Shown in pieces: positions 17,658 to 27,404 of a DNA stretch of 64,000 bases; the first letter of the stretch is position 1; each line of letters begins with the position of its first letter. The notes beneath the pieces were generated by a model, which saw only the letters and a list, made by a program, of their open reading frames with translations, was not told the origin of the DNA and did not search any database. A program made the translations under genes and the position numbers. This stretch comes from Ignavibacteria bacterium. Its GTDB lineage: Bacteria; Bacteroidota; Ignavibacteria; Tepidaquicellales; OLB5. Location of the stretch: positions 116,610 to 180,609 of the forward strand of contig JADZAP010000001.1 in NCBI GenBank assembly GCA_020852705.1, in the 5' to 3' direction.

Positions 17658-18596
17658 TTGATAGAAAGTTTAGCAAACAAAATATTAAATTCTGAAAAAA
17701 CTGCTGTTGCGCGTGGTATTTCTCTAGTTGAAAATGAATCTACAAATGCGGGCGAACTTTTAAAAATGCTTTATAAAAATACCGGTAAAGCATATTTAAT
17801 TGGTATAACAGGTCCGCCCGGTGCAGGCAAAAGCACTATAACAAATGCGTTAACAAAAATTTTAAGGCAAAACGGTAAAAAAGTCGGAATAATTGCAGTT
17901 GATCCAACCAGTCCATTTACAGGCGGGGCTTTACTTGGTGATAGAATAAGAATGCAGGATTCCGGAACTGATGATGATGTATTCATTCGCTCAATGGCAA
18001 CCCGTGGAAGTCTAGGCGGGCTTTCTAAAAAAGCCAAAGAAGCTTGCGATATTCTGGATGCAAGCGGCAAAGATTTTATTATTATAGAAACAGTTGGGGT
18101 TGGGCAAAGTGAACTTGATATTGCTCAAACCGCTGATACTACTATAGTTGTTTTGGTGCCTGAGTCAGGTGATGCTGTGCAGACAATGAAAGCGGGATTA
18201 ATGGAAATTGGAGATATATTTGTAATAAATAAATCTGATAGAGAAGGCTCTGAAGCCCTTGGAGTAGCATTAAGAACAATGCTTCACCTTAAAATGACCA
18301 AACAAAGTGACAGAGAAATTCCCGTAATAAAAACAATTGCTACCGGAAATAAGGGCATTAATGAGCTTTATGACTTTATTATAAGGCATAAAGAATATCT
18401 TGAAAAAAAAGGAAAGCTTGAGCAGAAAAGAAAAGCAAACCTGATTAAACAGATTAATGTGCTGGTAAACAATAAACTTGAGCATAAGTTCTGGACAGCT
18501 GAAAAAAAAGTTAAACTTGATGATAAAATTCAGAAAATTTCTGAACGAGAAATCTCTCCTTATGATTTTGTTGATGAATTATTTTTAGAAACGTAA
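17658..18596 (+). CDS. meaB: Methylmalonyl-CoA mutase-associated GTPase MeaB (ArgK family)
   Basis: MeaB is a G-protein chaperone that protects and reloads adenosylcobalamin in methylmalonyl-CoA mutase. The sequence has the P-loop GPPGAGKST (52-60), the VDPTSPFTGGALLGDR stretch (about 80-96), MATRGSLGGL, ETVGVGQSE (switch III-like region) and NKSD for guanine recognition. The C-terminal helices are the dimerisation arm. Start is TTG (MIESLANKIL), the only good candidate. The mutase genes are not in the window, so its partner must lie elsewhere; the next gene, an acyl-CoA dehydrogenase 24 bp downstream, fits a propionate or branched-chain acyl-CoA route. Confidence 0.93.
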   Translation: MIESLANKILNSEKTAVARGISLVENESTNAGELLKMLYKNTGKAYLIGITGPPGAGKSTITNALTKILRQNGKKVGIIAVDPTSPFTGGALLGDRIRMQDSGTDDDVFIRSMATRGSLGGLSKKAKEACDILDASGKDFIIIETVGVGQSELDIAQTADTTIVVLVPESGDAVQTMKAGLMEIGDIFVINKSDREGSEALGVALRTMLHLKMTKQSDREIPVIKTIATGNKGINELYDFIIRHKEYLEKKGKLEQKRKANLIKQINVLVNNKLEHKFWTAEKKVKLDDKIQKISEREISPYDFVDELFLET

Positions 18597-18620
18597 TTAT
18601 TAAATAAATTTAAATATATC

Positions 18621-19766
18621 ATGGATTTTAATTTATCAGAAAGCAATTTAGAAATTCAAAAACTTGCAAGAGATTTTGCCCAAAACAGGATTGCACCTGT
18701 AATTATGAAGTATGATGAATCTTCAGAGTTTCCTTGGGAAATTGTTAAAGAGCTCAGCGAAATGGGTTTTATGGGTATTATGTTTCCTGAAGAGTACGAA
18801 GGCTCTAATCTTACAATTCTTGATTATGCAATTATTGTTGAAGAAATTTCCAAAGCAGACCCCTCCCTTGGGCTTACTGTGGCTTCTCATAACGGACTTT
18901 GCACTAATCATATTTTTATGTTCTCAAATGATGAGCTTAAAAAAAAGTATATCCCGGACCTTGCTTCCGGAAGAAAACTTGGTGCATGGGGACTAACTGA
19001 AAATGTTTCCGGCAGTGATGCTGCCGGTATGGCAACAACAGCAGTTAAAGATGGTGATTATTACATATTAAACGGAAGTAAAAATTTTATTACACAGGGC
19101 GGAGTTGGTAAAACTGCTGTTGTTACTGCTGTTACCAGCAAATCCAAAGGTTCTAAAGGTATTTCAGCATTCATTGTGGAAAAAGGTTTTGAAGGGTTTT
19201 CTGTTGGCAAAAAAGAAAATAAGCTTGGCATGCGCTCAAGCGATACCTGTGAACTTATTTTTGATAACTGTAAAGTACCTTTTTCAAACTTAATTGGTAA
19301 TGAAGGTGAAGGATTTAAACAGTGTATGACAATACTTGATGGCGGCAGAATTTCAATTGCGGCACTTTCTGTTGGAATTGCTCAAGCTGCTTTAGACCAT
19401 TCAATAAAATATGCTAAACAAAGAAAGCAGTTCGGCAAATCATTATCCGAATTTCAGGGGATACAGTTCAAAATTGCTGATATGACTACAGAATTAGAAG
19501 CAGCAAGACTTCTTACTTACAAAGCTGCTAAAATGAAAGATGAAGGAAAAGATTTTAAATTTGCAGCTTCTCTTGCTAAATATTATGCAAGTGAAATTGC
19601 TGTAAAAGCTACCAATGAGGCAATTCAGATACACGGCGGTTATGGGTTTATTAAAGAGTTTCCGGTTGAAAAATTATACAGGGATGTTAAACTGACAACT
19701 ATTGGTGAAGGAACCAGCGAAGTCCAGAAAATGATATTGGCAAGAAACCTTGTTGAAATGTATTAA
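18621..19766 (+). CDS. Acyl-CoA dehydrogenase (short/branched-chain type)
   Basis: This FAD enzyme oxidises acyl-CoA to the 2-enoyl-CoA and passes electrons to ETF. All three domains are present: helical N-domain, middle beta-domain with AWGLTENVSGSDA (substrate and FAD contacts), and C-domain with KQRKQFGKSLSEFQGIQFKIADM. The catalytic base is the Glu in IGEGTSEVQ near residue 363. The length of 381 is normal. It resembles butyryl/short-chain dehydrogenases more than very-long-chain ones. It closes a plus-strand operon and is followed by a strong two-way terminator. Together with meaB it suggests odd-chain or branched-chain acyl-CoA use, though the substrate is not proven. Confidence 0.95.
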   Translation: MDFNLSESNLEIQKLARDFAQNRIAPVIMKYDESSEFPWEIVKELSEMGFMGIMFPEEYEGSNLTILDYAIIVEEISKADPSLGLTVASHNGLCTNHIFMFSNDELKKKYIPDLASGRKLGAWGLTENVSGSDAAGMATTAVKDGDYYILNGSKNFITQGGVGKTAVVTAVTSKSKGSKGISAFIVEKGFEGFSVGKKENKLGMRSSDTCELIFDNCKVPFSNLIGNEGEGFKQCMTILDGGRISIAALSVGIAQAALDHSIKYAKQRKQFGKSLSEFQGIQFKIADMTTELEAARLLTYKAAKMKDEGKDFKFAASLAKYYASEIAVKATNEAIQIHGGYGFIKEFPVEKLYRDVKLTTIGEGTSEVQKMILARNLVEMY

Positions 19767-19787
19767 AAATTAAAACTTTAATTTTTT

Positions 19788-19817
19788 AAAAAACCCGCTA
19801 TTAAAACGGGTTTTTTT
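19788..19817. terminator. Two-way Rho-independent terminator
   Basis: AAAAAACCCG and CGGGTTTTTTT pair around a 9-10 base loop. It lies between the convergent acyl-CoA dehydrogenase and mlaE genes and has A-run and T-run on both sides, so it can stop both. Confidence 0.9.
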
Positions 19818-19848
19818 GCTTTATATTTCTTTTTTATTTAAAATTTTA

Positions 19849-20622
19849 TCAGCCAAAAATTGTTGTCCAAAGTATATAATCAAGTATAAGCGTCATAGCT
19901 GCTGCAAGTACAAATGCTCTGATTGTTGAGTTACCTACTCCCTGTGCTCCCCCATAGGTTCCAAGTCCAACATGACACCCTAATATTGATGTTGATGCTC
20001 CAAAGAAAAATGCTTTTATTAACCCGCCTGCAATATCCTTAACTTCAAAAACTCTTCTTGCACTTGTAAAAAATACCTGAAATGATACATCCATAAAAAA
20101 GTATGAAACTCCAAATGCACCCATAATAGCTATAAAATTTGCAAGAATTGTAAGCACAGGAAGCATAATTATACACGCTAAAAATCTGGGCATAACAAGA
20201 TATCTTACGGGATTAATGGCAAGAGATTCCAAAGCATCAATTTGTTCGGTTACTTTCATTGTCCCAAGCTCGGCTGCCATAGAAGCTCCAACTCTTCCTG
20301 CCAGAACAATTGCTGTTAATACAGGTCCAAGCTCAATTAAAATTGCCTTTGTAACTGCCGAGCCCAAATATGAAAGTGATATGAATCCCTGAAATTGATA
20401 TGCTGCCTGCCATGCCGAAACTGCTCCGGTAAAAAATCCGATTATTATAACCAATGGCAAAGAACCTACTCCAACATGTTCCATTTGGTTAATTATAAGT
20501 AACCTATCTCTGAATATCCTTGGAAAACTGAGGATAATTCCCCATATAAGCATTGTAATCTTGCCAACCTCAAGGAAAAAAAACTCTATCTTATCAATAA
20601 ACCAATCAAATATTTTTACCAT
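19849..20622 (-). CDS. MlaE-family ABC transporter permease
   Basis: The product spans about 257 residues with five or six hydrophobic stretches. It shows the MlaE/YrbE pattern: FFTGAVSAWQAAYQF near residue 65, ELGPVLTAIVLAGRVGASMAAELGTMKVTEQIDALE, and the conserved G-Q-G region near the C-terminus. MlaE is the permease of the phospholipid/lipid asymmetry transporter. The usual MlaF ATPase and MlaD substrate-binding genes are not nearby on either side, so it is an orphan copy here. A TTG at 20631 extends it by three residues; I prefer the ATG at 20622, giving MVKIFDWFIDK. It diverges from the subtilase gene. Confidence 0.9.
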   Translation of the reverse strand: MVKIFDWFIDKIEFFFLEVGKITMLIWGIILSFPRIFRDRLLIINQMEHVGVGSLPLVIIIGFFTGAVSAWQAAYQFQGFISLSYLGSAVTKAILIELGPVLTAIVLAGRVGASMAAELGTMKVTEQIDALESLAINPVRYLVMPRFLACIIMLPVLTILANFIAIMGAFGVSYFFMDVSFQVFFTSARRVFEVKDIAGGLIKAFFFGASTSILGCHVGLGTYGGAQGVGNSTIRAFVLAAAMTLILDYILWTTIFG

Positions 20623-20685
20623 ATCCCGCAAATATGGTTATTAAACCACAGTTAAACAATTCAATAAATTTATTCAATTACCTAC

Positions 20686-20715
20686 GAATACCTTATCATT
20701 GAATACCATATCATT
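20686..20715. repeat. 15-bp tandem direct repeat upstream of the subtilase
   Basis: GAATACCTTATCATT is followed at once by GAATACCATATCATT (one mismatch). It lies in the 180-bp divergent space between mlaE and the subtilase, 27 bp before the candidate -35 element. A regulator-binding role is only a guess. Confidence 0.75.
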
Positions 20716-20741
20716 TAATTTATTTTTTTTAAAAAAAAGCA

Positions 20742-20772
20742 TTGCAACATTATAAAAATTTATATAGATTAT
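20742..20772 (+). promoter_or_regulatory. Candidate promoter TTGCAA-N17-TAGATT
   Basis: TTGCAA, 17 bases, TAGATT in front of the subtilase gene, predicted start near 20777 and 27 bases of leader. Fits the same layout as other promoters in the window but with a weaker -10. Confidence 0.4.
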
Positions 20773-20803
20773 ATTAATATTTTTACAAATTCAACAAATT
20801 ATA

Positions 20804-23638
20804 ATGAAAAGAATAATTATACTATTGCTTTTTCCTCTGTTTTTATCTTTTTTTTCATTCAATGATAACCCTGAAATTAAATATAAAAAAATTAGTGAAA
20901 GAGTCATTCTAAGAACATCTGATGGAGCAAAATATCAGCCCGGAATGATTAATATTAAATTTAAACAAACAAACAATAACATAACAGCTTTATCAACGGG
21001 TTTCAGCAGAATTGATAATATTGCTGCTCAATACGATGTTAAAAGTGTATATAAATTATTTCCTTTAAAAAAGGATGTAAGTAAACGTATGCCGGGAGAT
21101 GAAGACCTTGATAAATTTGTGAGAATTAAATATAACGGAAACATTGACCCTACAGATCTTTCAGCAGAAATTTTAAAGCAGAATTCTGATATACTTGAAT
21201 GGGCTGAGCCTGAATTTGTTTATGACCAGCTTTTTATTCCAAACGACCCTAGTGTAGGTTTGCAGTATCACATTAGCAAAATAAACTGTTATCAGGCGTG
21301 GGATATTACTCAGGGTGATACAAATGTTGTAATCGGTATTGTTGATAGCGGTAGTGATCTTGATCATCCGGATCTTAGCGCTAATATTAAATATAATTAT
21401 TCAGATCCTGTTGACGGAATTGATAATGACGGTAACGGTTATGTAGATGATTTTAAAGGCTGGGATTTTTATTATTTTGATAATGATCCCAATATTAACG
21501 GCGGAAGTGATCATGGTTCACACGTTTCAGGATGCGCTTCTCAGGTTACTAATAATGGTGTTCACGGTGCCGGTCCCGGATTTAAATGCAAGCTAAAAAT
21601 TACTAAACATGCCCCCGATGTACCTGATAACAGTATTTATAATTCAAATTCAGGCATTGTTTATCAATATCAAAATGGTGCAAAAGTTATTAATTGCAGC
21701 TTTGGAAGCGGTACTTATAGTGCAGCAACTCAAAATATCATAAATGATGCTTGGACTGCCGGTGTTGTTATTTGTGCTTCCGCAGGTAATGACGGAGCTA
21801 ATATTCCAAGATACCCCGCATCCTATGATAATGTTGTTAGTGTGGCAGCTTCTAACTCTGCTGACCAAAAAGCAAGTTTTTCTAATTATCATTCTACAGT
21901 TGATGTTATTGCACCGGGTGATAATATTTTGAGTACACTCTATAATAATGGTTATGCAAATTTAAGCGGTACTTCTATGTCTTCTCCCGTTACAGCGGGA
22001 GTTGTTGCATTGATCCGTTCTAAATACCCCGCGTGGACAAATACACAGGTAGTTGACAGATTAAAGCTTGGGGTAGATAGTATCTATAATCTGAATCCCA
22101 ATTATATTGGTTTACTTGGTACAGGCAGAGTTAATGCGTTTAAATGCGTTGCAGATTATCCAATTGTTTCACTGCTTAATTTTAATGCAAGCGATTCTTT
22201 ATACGGCAATAACGATAAATCATTTGACATAAATGAAGTGGTTACATTTACTATAAATTACAAAAATATCTGGATTGCCGGAAATAATGTTTCACTAAGA
22301 CTTTATACTTCAGACCCTGATGTAGAATTAGTTCAGGATTCGGTTTATGCCGGAAATTTAAATGCATACACAAGTTATAATACAACACCGGGCAATACAT
22401 TCAGAGTAAAAGCAAAATCAACTTGCCCATTTGATAAAGTTGTAACTTTTAATTTAAGAACCTCAAATAATGCTTATAGCGATAATGCAACCTCAACTTT
22501 TACCGTTACATTCAGGCAAGGCTGGGTTACACACAGCGTTAATAATATGAAATTATCTCTTACAAAAGATGGGGCTGTTGGCAAGAAAACAGAAGCTTAT
22601 GGAAATGGGTTAACTATCCCGGGTTATAACGGAAACCAGATGCTTGAAGGCGGACTTATGATAGGCATTAGCAATACAAAAGTTTCTGATGATTGCAGAA
22701 GAGGAAGCTCGCCAACAAATAAATCAGATACAGATTTTACTGCTATTAATCCGTATGTTATGCAAATGCCGGGAACAAATTCAAATGAAGACGGCAGAGG
22801 TTATTTTAATGATAATGGTGCCGGATCTAATAAAATCGGTGTTACTGTTCGTGCTGAGAGTTTTGCGTGGAGCAATTCTCCTGATGCAAATTACATTATT
22901 TTAAGATATACAATCAAAAATACAAGCGGTGCTGCAATTTCTAATTTATTTTCCGGAATTTACATGTATTTTACCCCCAATGGTGTAAACTCAAATAATT
23001 ATTCTAAATTAGATACTATTAATAAATTAGGATATTCGTATAATAATTCAACACCTAATCCATATCTGGGTGTTGCTTTACTTTCTAACCAAACACTGAA
23101 TTTTAAAACTTTAACTGCCGCTGAAGTATTAACCGGTTTTACTACGCAGGAAAAGTGGGATGCCTTAAGTAACGGTATTGTAAACGGAAGCGTTGGACCC
23201 GGTTCTAACTGTTTTGTTATTTCTGCCGGACCTATTAATCTGAATAATAACGATAGTGTTGTTGTTGGGTTTGCTGTTGTAAAAGGTAATGACCTTAATG
23301 AAATTATTACCAATACTAATACAGCAAAAAACAGATTTGGCGTAATTGGTATTCAGAATATTTCTAATAATATTCCTGAAAAATTTAACCTGTCTCAAAA
23401 TTATCCTAATCCGTTTAACCCCGTTACAACAATAAAGTTTGATATTCCAAAAGAGGATAATGTTACTTTATCTATTTACGATATTACAGGCAGAGTTATT
23501 GAACGCAGTTCTAAAGAACTTCAGCCCGGTACGTATAAATACGAATTTAATGGAGAAAATTTTGCAAGCGGTATTTATTTTTATAAGCTGGAGTCTAAAT
23601 ACTTTAGTGCAGTTAAAAAAATGATTCTAATTAAATAA
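20804..23638 (+). CDS. Secreted subtilisin-type (S8) serine protease with T9SS tail
   Basis: A signal peptide and a pro-region (about 20-145) precede the S8 catalytic domain. Asp181 sits in IVDSGSDLDHP, His237 in HGSHVSG and Ser391 in GTSMSSP, with Asn329 (ASAGND) as oxyanion residue, so the triad is complete. A DGIDNDGNGYVDD loop (204-216) looks like a calcium site inserted near the front. After residue 440 come about 400 residues of beta-rich domains of unknown role, then the T9SS CTD (NYPNPFNPVT, SGIYFYK, KKMILIK) at 866-944. The enzyme should be exported across the outer membrane. It begins the export block and is followed 28 bp later by the first propeller gene, suggesting cotranscription. 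It could process its own neighbours, which is inference. Confidence 0.95.
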   Translation: MKRIIILLLFPLFLSFFSFNDNPEIKYKKISERVILRTSDGAKYQPGMINIKFKQTNNNITALSTGFSRIDNIAAQYDVKSVYKLFPLKKDVSKRMPGDEDLDKFVRIKYNGNIDPTDLSAEILKQNSDILEWAEPEFVYDQLFIPNDPSVGLQYHISKINCYQAWDITQGDTNVVIGIVDSGSDLDHPDLSANIKYNYSDPVDGIDNDGNGYVDDFKGWDFYYFDNDPNINGGSDHGSHVSGCASQVTNNGVHGAGPGFKCKLKITKHAPDVPDNSIYNSNSGIVYQYQNGAKVINCSFGSGTYSAATQNIINDAWTAGVVICASAGNDGANIPRYPASYDNVVSVAASNSADQKASFSNYHSTVDVIAPGDNILSTLYNNGYANLSGTSMSSPVTAGVVALIRSKYPAWTNTQVVDRLKLGVDSIYNLNPNYIGLLGTGRVNAFKCVADYPIVSLLNFNASDSLYGNNDKSFDINEVVTFTINYKNIWIAGNNVSLRLYTSDPDVELVQDSVYAGNLNAYTSYNTTPGNTFRVKAKSTCPFDKVVTFNLRTSNNAYSDNATSTFTVTFRQGWVTHSVNNMKLSLTKDGAVGKKTEAYGNGLTIPGYNGNQMLEGGLMIGISNTKVSDDCRRGSSPTNKSDTDFTAINPYVMQMPGTNSNEDGRGYFNDNGAGSNKIGVTVRAESFAWSNSPDANYIILRYTIKNTSGAAISNLFSGIYMYFTPNGVNSNNYSKLDTINKLGYSYNNSTPNPYLGVALLSNQTLNFKTLTAAEVLTGFTTQEKWDALSNGIVNGSVGPGSNCFVISAGPINLNNNDSVVVGFAVVKGNDLNEIITNTNTAKNRFGVIGIQNISNNIPEKFNLSQNYPNPFNPVTTIKFDIPKEDNVTLSIYDITGRVIERSSKELQPGTYKYEFNGENFASGIYFYKLESKYFSAVKKMILIK

Positions 23639-23666
23639 TTTTCAATTAACTATATTTTAATTCATT

Positions 23667-25499
23667 ATGAAAAATAAAACATTATTATTTTTTATTCTGA
23701 TATTCTTTATATCAGCAAATGTTTTAACCGGTGATAGGTATCAAACTAAAATTGATAGAAATCAAAGGTTAAATGATGGCGGTTCTTTTTCTTTAATTCC
23801 CTACAATACTCTGCCGCAATCTGTTGTTTTTATGCCTCAGTTAGCACAGGGATTTAGTACAGATAGTATTACAGTGGGAAATGAAATACTTACTGGTATT
23901 TCAGGATTTTATGATTATAAAACTAATGGTGAAACCAATGAATATATACAGGTTGATCCTTCAAATCCTGATGTAATTCATGTAATTGATGTGCAGTCTG
24001 ACTCCCTTGATGCTGCCGGAAGTACTACAAGAAAAACTAGGTACAGTTTTTCAACTGACGGAGGCAATACCTGGGAAACTTCAACAATAGAAGTTCCATT
24101 AGTGCGTTCAGGTTTTGGTGTGCTGCAGCTAACAACTGATGGTGCTGCTGTTATTTCTAATCACAATACAAATTCGGGAAATGTTATAGATGCAAACTTA
24201 TATATAGATGTTGCACCTTTAGCCGGAACTTTTAACGAGTATTCTCATGCTTCTCACTCCCCGTTCGGAATTTGGCCCCAGATTTCTGTTTATAATAACG
24301 GTAATGTTGGCTTAATCAGCAGAAGGAACGTTTCTTCAACCGATCCTCCGGAAACTTTGTTTTATTCATATTACAATGGTTCATCTATGAGCACAAGAAC
24401 CCCGTTATGGTTAACTGGTATGACCTTTAACGGAACTGTTGGAAGCAACATGAGGTATCATATAGCCAATAATAAACAGGGAAGAGTTACGGTTGTTATT
24501 GCTCCAGTAAATGAAAACGATACTTTGGAAAACAGTAAAATGTTCCAGATAACTTCTACCGATAACGGTGCAACCTGGGGAACTGCTTCAACTGTTTTTG
24601 CTCCATATACTATAAACAGCGGGCAGGATACTGTTGCAACTGCAGGAGGTTCTTATTTACTGTATAAAAAGAATACAAATAACTGGTATCTGGCATATCC
24701 CGTTACCGCAGATAATTTATTTGCAAACGGTGAGTTAAAATTAACTAAAAGCGATGGCAATACATTAACTACTACAACAATTTGTAACGTTAATGATGTG
24801 CAGGCAACTACTACTTACAGTCAGTCTTTGGCATTTGTATTTAATATTGATTTTCCGGCAATGGCGTTTTCTGAAGACGGCAGTACTTTGTATTGTGTTT
24901 ACAGTGTGGTTAAATCAGATACTTCAAATGGCGGATTTAATCAAAGAGATCTTTATATGCAGTATTCACTTACAGATGGTGCAACATGGTCAACTCCGCT
25001 GAGATTAACAAATACTCCGACAATTGATGAATCATATCCTTCTGTTTCATTATACAATAAAGGTTCAAACGGAAGTGCTTATGAATTAAATCTTGTATAT
25101 ATGAAAGATCCTGGTGTTGGACCTGCATCTTTTAACGGTAATGGTACACTTGCTGCGCCATCAAGAAATTTTCAGGTTTACAGAAAATTAACAGGTACAT
25201 CTCCTATCGGAATTGAAAATAATCAGAATAATTTAACTGATTGGCATCTTGGACAAAATTATCCAAATCCTTTTAACCCAACAACTAAAATTGAGTACAA
25301 TTTAAAGAAAACCGGTTTTGTTTCTTTAAAAGTTTACGATATTCTTGGACGGGAAGTTGCTAATTTAATAAATGATATACAAACTGCGGGTGTAAAATCC
25401 ATTGAATTTGATGGTACAAATTTACCAAGCGGCATTTATATTTATAAGTTAAAAGCCGGTGATTTTTCTGATACAAAGAAAATGATTTTAGTAAAATAA
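23667..25499 (+). CDS. T9SS-exported Asp-box beta-propeller, paralogue 1 of 3
   Basis: The signal peptide (ending NVLTG) is followed by roughly 500 residues of beta strands. Asp-boxes are visible in FSTDGGNTWET, STDNGATWGTA and SLTDGATWSTP. The family-typical YDYKTNGETNEYI region near residue 85 and LTNTPTIDESYPSVS near 470 are shared with the two genes that follow. A T9SS type A CTD ends the protein (NYPNPFNPTT, SGIYIYK, KKMILVK). Such propellers often bind or cleave glycans, but no neuraminidase arginine triad is apparent; I call no function. It is the most divergent of the three tandem copies. It follows the protease gene by 28 bp and precedes copy 2 by 28 bp. Confidence 0.88.
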   Translation: MKNKTLLFFILIFFISANVLTGDRYQTKIDRNQRLNDGGSFSLIPYNTLPQSVVFMPQLAQGFSTDSITVGNEILTGISGFYDYKTNGETNEYIQVDPSNPDVIHVIDVQSDSLDAAGSTTRKTRYSFSTDGGNTWETSTIEVPLVRSGFGVLQLTTDGAAVISNHNTNSGNVIDANLYIDVAPLAGTFNEYSHASHSPFGIWPQISVYNNGNVGLISRRNVSSTDPPETLFYSYYNGSSMSTRTPLWLTGMTFNGTVGSNMRYHIANNKQGRVTVVIAPVNENDTLENSKMFQITSTDNGATWGTASTVFAPYTINSGQDTVATAGGSYLLYKKNTNNWYLAYPVTADNLFANGELKLTKSDGNTLTTTTICNVNDVQATTTYSQSLAFVFNIDFPAMAFSEDGSTLYCVYSVVKSDTSNGGFNQRDLYMQYSLTDGATWSTPLRLTNTPTIDESYPSVSLYNKGSNGSAYELNLVYMKDPGVGPASFNGNGTLAAPSRNFQVYRKLTGTSPIGIENNQNNLTDWHLGQNYPNPFNPTTKIEYNLKKTGFVSLKVYDILGREVANLINDIQTAGVKSIEFDGTNLPSGIYIYKLKAGDFSDTKKMILVK

Positions 25500-25527
25500 T
25501 TATAAATCCAATTAAGAAAGGATAAAT

Positions 25528-27294
25528 ATGAAAAAAATGTTAACTTTCATTCTGCTCATACTTTTAAGCTATCCGGTTTTATCTGATAGTCATAAAGCTA
25601 TGAGAGAAAATAAAGCTCTTGAAAACGGTACACAAATTCTTGATAACAATTTTGTACCTGTTTATGGGCAAACTTTTGCATTAGATACTGCAAGAAGAGT
25701 CCCCGGTTTGGTAACCTGGTGGGATTATGCAACTAACGGTCAAAACCAGCACCAAATAGTTGTTCTTGGTGATACTGTTATTGCAGCTGTACAATATACA
25801 GATTCAAGCAGTGCGGCTACTTCTTCAGGAAGAACTATGTTATATCAGGTTAGTTATGATGGCGGTTTAACATGGTTAACAGATCCAATTGAAATTGCAC
25901 CATTACCATTAGGTGGTGCATATCCTGATATTGTACCGGTAATTTTAAGCGGTAACCGTACAATTGTACTTACCGGAAGACAATTTTCAGGCGGCAGCAG
26001 AGGTTTTAGCGGTGTTGATGTATTATTAGGTGCTGGTTCTATAACATCTACTTTAGTACCGGCTCCAGGAAGTGACTATTTTTCATGCTGGTTAAGTTCT
26101 TCCAATATTGGTGGAACATATCAATCAGGAGATACATTGTTTTTCAGAAAATTTGACTATACAACCAATACTTACGATACAAGATTGCTTTTAGCTACTC
26201 CTACCACAGAAATTGACGCAAGCGGCAGAAAAATGATTGCATCATCAAGCGATGGACAAAATGTTTGTGTTGTTTGGTGGAAATCAACTGCTGGCACTGA
26301 AGCTTTAAATTGTAAATTTTCTACCAATAGCGGTACTAGTTTTGGTTCAATGACTAATATTTGTACTGATCCTTTAACTGTAGGAAGTGATCAGGTTTTC
26401 CCATGGTTTGGTATGGATTTAGCTTATAAACCGGGTTCAAACACAGTTTCTGTAGTTTTCTGCACTCAGCCGGCTGGTGCTACGGGTGCTGCTCAAGGTT
26501 GGAAAATAATGTATTGGTCTCCCGGTATCAATGGCGGCACACCTGTTAGAATTGCTGACTGGACTAATACCCCCGTTCTTGCAGATACTGGTTATATAAA
26601 TACTTCAGCTTCTCAATTGCAGGTCGGTATGGTTGGAATTTCTCACCCAACTGTTGCTTATTCAAATGATGGCTCAACTATTTATTGCGTATTTTCTGGA
26701 ATTCAAAAGGATACATCAGATTATGGGTACTTCTTTAATGATCTGTATTCATCCTATTCTTCAAATGATGGCGCAACATGGTCAGCACCTGTTAAGCTTT
26801 CAGTTTCTGCTGTTGATGGTGATGAAATTTACCCCACACTTTCAAAAAATGGCAATACAAGTACAAGTTTTGGATTATTATATTTTAATTCCGGATTCCC
26901 GGGCAGTGCAAGCTTTACAAATACAACTACACCTCGCTCACGGAATTATACTATATATACCAGAATAAATCCTGTAACAGGCGGACAAATTCCTATTGGC
27001 ATAAATACTATATCAAATGAAATTCCTTCTGAATTTAATTTAAAACAGAATTATCCTAATCCATTCAATCCTTCTACCAACATTAGGTTTGAGTTGAAAT
27101 CAAATTCGGTTGTAAAATTAACAGTATTTGATATTACCGGAAAAGAAATTACTAAATTAGTTAATAATGAAAATGTTCAAGCAGGTATTCATGAAGTAAA
27201 ATTTAATGCATCTAATTTTGCTTCCGGAATTTATTTCTATACATTAGAAACAAAGGATTTTAAACAAACAAAGAAAATGATGTTAATTAAATAA
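25528..27294 (+). CDS. T9SS-exported Asp-box beta-propeller, paralogue 2 of 3
   Basis: The 588-residue protein has a signal peptide (MKKMLTFILLILLSYPVLS), then GLVTWWDYATNGQNQH and Asp-box turns SYDGGLTWLT, STNSGTSFGS and SSNDGATWSAP. Between them lie stretches nearly the same as in the next gene: SGRKMIASSS, YWSPGINGGTPVRIAD, SQLQVGMVGISHP and SFTNTTTPRSRNY. The T9SS CTD (NYPNPFNPST to KKMMLIK) is complete. A clear Shine-Dalgarno (GAAAGGA) stands 6-12 bases before the ATG. A strong terminator closes the unit after it, so copies 1 and 2 are likely expressed with the protease while copy 3 has its own promoter. Substrate unknown. Confidence 0.88.
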   Translation: MKKMLTFILLILLSYPVLSDSHKAMRENKALENGTQILDNNFVPVYGQTFALDTARRVPGLVTWWDYATNGQNQHQIVVLGDTVIAAVQYTDSSSAATSSGRTMLYQVSYDGGLTWLTDPIEIAPLPLGGAYPDIVPVILSGNRTIVLTGRQFSGGSRGFSGVDVLLGAGSITSTLVPAPGSDYFSCWLSSSNIGGTYQSGDTLFFRKFDYTTNTYDTRLLLATPTTEIDASGRKMIASSSDGQNVCVVWWKSTAGTEALNCKFSTNSGTSFGSMTNICTDPLTVGSDQVFPWFGMDLAYKPGSNTVSVVFCTQPAGATGAAQGWKIMYWSPGINGGTPVRIADWTNTPVLADTGYINTSASQLQVGMVGISHPTVAYSNDGSTIYCVFSGIQKDTSDYGYFFNDLYSSYSSNDGATWSAPVKLSVSAVDGDEIYPTLSKNGNTSTSFGLLYFNSGFPGSASFTNTTTPRSRNYTIYTRINPVTGGQIPIGINTISNEIPSEFNLKQNYPNPFNPSTNIRFELKSNSVVKLTVFDITGKEITKLVNNENVQAGIHEVKFNASNFASGIYFYTLETKDFKQTKKMMLIK

Positions 27295-27312
27295 CATTAA
27301 TTCATTTTATGT

Positions 27313-27347
27313 AAAAAGGGCAAAAGTTTACATTTTTGCCCTTTTTT
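27313..27347 (+). terminator. Rho-independent terminator after propeller 2
   Basis: AAAAAGGGCAAAAG and TTTTTGCCCTTTTT form a long stem with a short loop and T-run, 19 bp after the stop codon. It should end the protease-propeller 1-propeller 2 transcript. Confidence 0.88.
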
Positions 27348-27404
27348 ATTTATTTTATTTTAAAAGCTGGTATTTATACTAAAAAATGCCTTTTTGTTAT
27401 ATAC

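Noticed and set aside
20804..23638. Frameshift in the protease
   Set aside because: The frame is open from signal peptide to T9SS tail with complete triad, so no lesion.
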